NCBI GenBank assembly: GCA_903886275.1
Contig: CAISLN010000119.1
Span: forward strand, 1-64,000
Length of the DNA stretch: 64,000 nucleotides
From: an uncultured beta proteobacterium
GTDB taxonomy: Bacteria > Pseudomonadota > Gammaproteobacteria > Burkholderiales > Burkholderiaceae_C
Direction: 5' to 3'
Notes under the pieces: model-generated
What the model was told of the DNA's origin: nothing
The model's database searches: none
Seen by the model: only the letters and a program-made list of their open reading frames with translations
In this document: positions 59,548-64,000 of the stretch, piece after piece
Position numbering within the stretch: position 1 is the first letter of the stretch
Layout of the letters: each line of letters begins with the position of its first letter
Made by a program: the position numbers and the translations under genes

Positions 59548-60327
59548 TTATGCGTTGCGAAATTCTGCTTTTCTCTTGTTCACAAAGGCGTCCATGCCTT
59601 CCTTTTGGTCTTCGGTTGCGAACAGGGCGTGGAACAGGCGGCGCTCAAACATCAGGCCGTCTGAGAGGCTGCCCTCAAAGGCGCGGTTGACGGTTTCCTT
59701 GGCGGCCATGGTGGCGATTTGCGAGAAGCTGCAGATCATCAGCGCAGCGGCCAGCGCCTCGTCCATCAGCTTGTCTACCGGCACGATACGGCTGACCAGT
59801 CCGGCGCGCTCGGCCTCCACGGCATCCATCATGCGTCCGGTCAGTGCCATGTCCATGGCCTTGGCCTTGCCCACGGCGCGCGGCAGGCGCTGCGTGCCAC
59901 CTGCACCGGGGATCACGCCGAGTTTGATTTCGGGCTGGCCAAATTTGGCGTTGTCGGCGGCGATGATGAAATCGCACATCATGGCCAGTTCGCAGCCGCC
60001 GCCCAGGGCAAAGCCGCTGACTGCGGCAATCACCGGCTTGCGTACGCTCCGGATGGCTTCCCAATTGCGCGTGATGAAGTCATCGCGGTAGGCCTTGGCA
60101 AAGCTCAGCGTGGCCATGGCGGTGATGTCGGCGCCGGCGGCAAAGGCCTTTTCGCTGCCGGTAATCACCATGCAGCCAATCGCGCTGTCGGCGTCAAAGC
60201 CCTTGAGGGCCTGGCCCAGCTCTTCCATCAACTGGTCGTTCAGGGCATTGAGCTGCTTGGGGCGGTTGAGGGTGATGATGGCGACCTTTTCGCCCTCAAT
60301 GCGGGTGGTGATGCATTCGTAGTTCAT
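59548..60327 (-). CDS. enoyl-CoA hydratase
   Basis: [47 protein letters not shown]. Confidence 0.93.
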   Translation of the reverse strand: MNYECITTRIEGEKVAIITLNRPKQLNALNDQLMEELGQALKGFDADSAIGCMVITGSEKAFAAGADITAMATLSFAKAYRDDFITRNWEAIRSVRKPVIAAVSGFALGGGCELAMMCDFIIAADNAKFGQPEIKLGVIPGAGGTQRLPRAVGKAKAMDMALTGRMMDAVEAERAGLVSRIVPVDKLMDEALAAALMICSFSQIATMAAKETVNRAFEGSLSDGLMFERRLFHALFATEDQKEGMDAFVNKRKAEFRNA

Positions 60328-60349
60328 GGTGTGTGCCTGTGAAGAAAAA

Positions 60350-62182
60350 TCAGGGTGCAGGTTCCAGCCAGCGCTGGAGCATGGCCGCATCGGCCACAGA
60401 GAGGCGCAGCGCCTGGCTGGGCTTGGGCAGGGTCAGGCAAAGGGTCAGCAGGCGCTTGTCGCGCGCCACCGTGGCAATCACCTTTTGGGCATCGCCCGCG
60501 TACAGCGTCAGGTCGTCCAGGGTCTGCATGCGCCAGGGGCCGCTGGCCCGGGCGCTGGATTCACCCGTATCGGCCTGCACCGCCAGCCATTCATCGCCGC
60601 TGGCAAAGCCGGCCTGCTCGGCGACACCGCCGCGCAGCACCTGGTGGATGGTGAGGCCATCGGACTCCTTGACGCGCAGCCCCAATTGCTGCGCCACCTG
60701 ATCGGGCTCGCGGTGGACCTTGACGCCATGGCGCTCCAGCAGCTCGGCCACCGGCAGCTCCTGCGTGCTGTGCACCCAGCTGGCGATGTCTTGGGCATAG
60801 GAGCGCTGGCCCAGGTCGGCCAACACATCGAGCAGGTCTTCTTCCGTCATCGGGCCCGCGCTGCATTGGTGCCAAAGCGCCCGCATCACCGCGTCCAGCG
60901 TGCTGTGGCCCTCGGCGCGCAGCGTCAGGTCCAGGCACAGGGCCACCAAGGAGCCCTTGGTGTAATAGCTGACGGTGGCGTTGGCCGTGTTCTCGTCGGG
61001 GCGGTAGTACTTCACCCAGGCATCAAAGCTGGCCTGGGCCACGCTTTGCACCAAGCGCCCCGGCGTCTGCTGCACCTGGTTGAGGGTCTTGCACAGCAGC
61101 TTGAGGTAGGCGGCGTTGTCCAGACGCCCGGCGCGGTACAGCAGCAAGTCGTCGTAGTAGCTTGTGAAGCCTTCAAAAAACCACAGCAGCTCGGTGTAGT
61201 TTTCCTGCGTGTAGTCGTAGCGATCGAACTCGGCCGGGCGCAGGCGCTTGACGTTCCAGCTGTGAAAATATTCGTGGCTGATCAGGCCCAGCAGCGTGGC
61301 GTAGCCCTCGGGCTGCTTGTGGGTGGTGGGTGCCAGGGTCTGGCGCGGCTTGCGCGGCAGGTCCTTGCGCGTGCCAATCAGGGCGGTGGAGTTGCGGTGC
61401 TCCAGTCCGCCATAGCCCTCATGCACGGCATTGAGCATGAACAGATAGCTCGTGAAGGGCGGCGCCTCACTGCTGCCATCCTGTTGCCCATGCCAGAAGC
61501 GGATTTCGGTCTCGCAAATGGCCTGGGTGTCGGCCAGCAGTTTCTCGCCGTCAAAGCTGTCGCTGGCACCGGCCACGACAAAGCGGTGCGCTATGCCACA
61601 GGCCTCAAAGTTGGCGCTCCAAAAGAGGCCCATTTCCACCGGGCAGTCCACCAGGGCGTCGTAGTTGTCGGCGCGGTAGCTGCCAAAGCCGGACTTGTGG
61701 ACGTTCAGGGGTTCCAGGCCCGTGGCGAGTTGCCAGTCGGGTGCCTGTGCTGGCGCGACGAGCTCCACGCTGTGGCTGCATTCCTCGGCGCCTGCCACTT
61801 TCAGAAACAGGCTGGTGCCGTTGAAAAAGCCGCGCGTGGCATCGAGCCAGGCAGTGCGCACCGAACGGTCAAAGGCATAGACCTCGTACTGCACTTGCAG
61901 CGGCGCACCGGACTGGCAGTCCACCTGCCAACGGGCCTTGTCGCACTGGCTCGCCGCCACGCTGCGAGCGCCCTGGGTGCAACGCAGCTGCTGCAGGTGC
62001 TTGGCAAACTCGCGCACCAAGTAGCTGCCCGGAATCCAGACCGGCAGTTGCAGCATTTGCCCGGCCTGCGGTTCGTCGATGGTTAGCGTCACGCAAAACA
62101 GGTGAGCCTGCAGGTCGGCCAGTTCGACCCGGTAGTGAATCGCCGGCCGGGCTGACTTGGGCGCGGCCTTGCTGGCGTTCAT
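60350..62182 (-). CDS. M61-family metallopeptidase with PDZ domain
   Basis: [21 protein letters not shown] (HExxH), [19 protein letters not shown]-terminal PDZ-like region. Confidence 0.9.
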   Translation of the reverse strand: MNASKAAPKSARPAIHYRVELADLQAHLFCVTLTIDEPQAGQMLQLPVWIPGSYLVREFAKHLQQLRCTQGARSVAASQCDKARWQVDCQSGAPLQVQYEVYAFDRSVRTAWLDATRGFFNGTSLFLKVAGAEECSHSVELVAPAQAPDWQLATGLEPLNVHKSGFGSYRADNYDALVDCPVEMGLFWSANFEACGIAHRFVVAGASDSFDGEKLLADTQAICETEIRFWHGQQDGSSEAPPFTSYLFMLNAVHEGYGGLEHRNSTALIGTRKDLPRKPRQTLAPTTHKQPEGYATLLGLISHEYFHSWNVKRLRPAEFDRYDYTQENYTELLWFFEGFTSYYDDLLLYRAGRLDNAAYLKLLCKTLNQVQQTPGRLVQSVAQASFDAWVKYYRPDENTANATVSYYTKGSLVALCLDLTLRAEGHSTLDAVMRALWHQCSAGPMTEEDLLDVLADLGQRSYAQDIASWVHSTQELPVAELLERHGVKVHREPDQVAQQLGLRVKESDGLTIHQVLRGGVAEQAGFASGDEWLAVQADTGESSARASGPWRMQTLDDLTLYAGDAQKVIATVARDKRLLTLCLTLPKPSQALRLSVADAAMLQRWLEPAP

Positions 62183-62907
62183 GACTTGGCGTCGGCCAGG
62201 CGCTTTTCGATTTGCTTGGCGTCAATGGCGCCCGGCACGCGTGTGCCATCGACAAAGATCAGGGTGGGTGTGCCGTTGATCTTGTGCTTGCGACCGAGTT
62301 CGACATTGCGCTTGAGGGCGTCGGTATCGCACATTTGCACCGAGCTGGGGACCGCCTGATCACGCACCATCCAGTCCAGCCAGACCTGTGCCCGGTCCTT
62401 GGCGCACCAGATGGCCTTGGACTTCTCGGCCGAATCCGCTCCCAAGATCGGGTAGAGGAACATGTAGACGGTAACGTTGTTGATGGTTTGCAGGTCGTGC
62501 TCAAAGCGTTTGCAGTAGCCGCAGTTGGGGTCTTCGAATACGGCCACCTTGCGCTCGCCGTTGCCGCGCACGATGGTGAAGGCATCCTTGAAGGGCAGGC
62601 TGTCGAACTTGACGGCGCTGAGCTTGTCCACCCGCTCTTCGGTCAGGTTGCGCTTTTGTTTGGTGTCGTAGACGTTGCCCACCACCAGGTAGTCGCCCTG
62701 GGCATCGGTGTAATAGATCTCGGTGCCGTTGATGCGCAACTCGTACAGGCCGGGAATGGGGGCCTTGTTGACCTCGTTGATGGTCTTGAGTTCCGGGTAG
62801 CGCTGCGCAATATTTTTGCGGATCACGGCTTCCTGGGCCAGGCTGGCCAGCGACAGGGTGAAGGCGGCCAGTGCCAAACTAAGGCGGCGTGTTTGCTTGA
62901 AGTTCAT
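62179..62907 (-). CDS. dsbC: thiol:disulfide interchange protein DsbC
   Basis: signal peptide, VFEDPNCGYCKRFEHDLQ, KINGTPTLIFVDGTRVPGAI. Confidence 0.92.
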   Translation of the reverse strand: MNFKQTRRLSLALAAFTLSLASLAQEAVIRKNIAQRYPELKTINEVNKAPIPGLYELRINGTEIYYTDAQGDYLVVGNVYDTKQKRNLTEERVDKLSAVKFDSLPFKDAFTIVRGNGERKVAVFEDPNCGYCKRFEHDLQTINNVTVYMFLYPILGADSAEKSKAIWCAKDRAQVWLDWMVRDQAVPSSVQMCDTDALKRNVELGRKHKINGTPTLIFVDGTRVPGAIDAKQIEKRLADAKS

Positions 62908-62936
62908 GGTGCTTCTTTCTCGTTATAAATAGGGGT

Positions 62937-64000
62937 TCAGGTCTTGGCCGCTGCATGCAGGCGCCCGCCCATGGCACGGGCTGCGACCCAATGCTTGAAC
63001 GGGCCGCTGTTTTCAAAGCCGCGCATGCCGACGCTGCGCAGGGTTTGCCAGGCCGGGTGTTGGTTCTGGAAAATTTGTTGTAGCGCGTCACCCGAGCCGC
63101 CCACCAGGGCAAAGTCGGCCTTGCGCGCACGCTCATAGGCACGCAGCAGTTTGGGGTCGCCCACGCTGCGCCAGTAAGCGCGGTGGTCCAGGATGTTTAC
63201 CAACTCTGCCACGTCACCCAGGCCCAGGTTCAGGCCCTGTCCGGCCAGTGGGTGCACATTGTGTGCCGCGTCGCCGGCCAGCAGCCAGCTCGCACCCTGT
63301 GCGGTGCCGACCCAGCGCCTGGCCTGCGCCGCCTGCAGCGCCCAGACCTTGCGCTCGCTGCTTAGCGTGCAGTCGCCCATGGCGCCTTGGCTGGCAGCGC
63401 GCAATTGCTGGCAAAACTCGGCGGGCAATGCGTCTTGCAGTTCCTGTGCACGTTCCGGGCGGAGTGACCAGACCAGTGCACAGAGCCGGCCCTTGGGGCC
63501 GTCCAGCGGCAGCAGGGCCAGGATGTCGCCCTGGTCGAACCATTGGCGTGCCACCTGTCCATGGGGCAGGGCACATTCCACACGGGCGGCCAGCGCCCAT
63601 TGGTGGTAGGGCTTGACGTCAAACTCGACGCCGAACTCGGCGCGCGTCTTGCTGGCGCGGCCTTCGCAGACCACGGTCAATTCGGCCGGAACCGGATGCG
63701 TCACCATTTCAATCAGGGGTTGAAAGCGCACCGCTTCCTTGAGCAGGTTTTCCAGCACCGGCACATCCACAATCCAGTTCAGCGCCGCAGCGCCTTGGGT
63801 TTGCGCTTCAAAGACCACCGGTTCGCCGCCGTCGCCCTGCACCTGCATGCGGGTGACCGGCGTGGCGTGGGTTTCATCGGGCCAGCAGCGAATCGCCTCC
63901 AGCAGAGTGCGCGAGGCCGGGCTGAGCGCATAGGCCCGCACGTCTGAGTGCGCAGCATCGGTGGGAGCCTCGTGGGCCAGCAGGGCCACGCGCAGGCGCT
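62937..64000 (-). CDS. FAD-dependent ubiquinone-biosynthesis-type monooxygenase (UbiH/VisC-like), 5' end outside window
   Basis: DVRAYALSPASRTLLEAI, LLAGDAAHNVHPLAGQGLNLGLGDVAELVNIL; open at the right edge. Confidence 0.87.
   Translation of the reverse strand, partial: RLRVALLAHEAPTDAAHSDVRAYALSPASRTLLEAIRCWPDETHATPVTRMQVQGDGGEPVVFEAQTQGAAALNWIVDVPVLENLLKEAVRFQPLIEMVTHPVPAELTVVCEGRASKTRAEFGVEFDVKPYHQWALAARVECALPHGQVARQWFDQGDILALLPLDGPKGRLCALVWSLRPERAQELQDALPAEFCQQLRAASQGAMGDCTLSSERKVWALQAAQARRWVGTAQGASWLLAGDAAHNVHPLAGQGLNLGLGDVAELVNILDHRAYWRSVGDPKLLRAYERARKADFALVGGSGDALQQIFQNQHPAWQTLRSVGMRGFENSGPFKHWVAARAMGGRLHAAAKT

Noticed and set aside
60326-62086. 586-aa plus-strand ORF opposite the M61 peptidase
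   Set aside because: Shadow ORF; HEYFH-containing minus-strand frame is the supported gene.

Overview
This is a GC-rich betaproteobacterial chromosomal window. Gene content and order look Burkholderiales/Comamonadaceae-like, which is inference from recognised proteins. It is densely coding and dominated by housekeeping genes. Blocks found: (1) the 3' half of a dcw cluster, murG-murC-ddl-ftsQ-ftsA-ftsZ, then a DUF817 protein, lpxC and a 58-aa membrane sORF; (2) a DcuB-type C4-dicarboxylate transporter convergent with a glycogen cluster glgB-glgX-pgm-glgC-glgA-glgP; (3) ruvC and a periplasmic-sensor/PAS/GGDEF/EAL protein; (4) cdsA-like, plsC-like, VOC, mtgA, TonB-like, RNB ribonuclease and esterase genes; (5) rodA, tldD, azlCD and aroG with an aromatic-residue-rich leader peptide and attenuator; (6) mpl, a TlpA-like protein, accBC and prmA; (7) a Lys/Ala-rich histone-like protein, and nrdAB with tandem NrdR-type boxes; (8) ampD, a PilSR-like two-component system, a CcsA-like protein and ffh; (9) a small islet with an XRE regulator and a degenerate BLUF-like protein; (10) miaB, tRNA-Met, enoyl-CoA hydratase, M61 peptidase, dsbC and a UbiH-like monooxygenase running off the right edge. 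No CRISPR array, prophage, transposase or rRNA was seen. The most unusual signals are an 80-bp tandem duplication upstream of murG that creates a chain of two identical 27-codon mini-ORFs linked by ATGA overlaps, the Phe/Tyr/Trp leader before aroG, and the degenerate BLUF plus XRE pair sharing an 11-bp upstream motif. All family calls are by reading protein motifs; no search was run.
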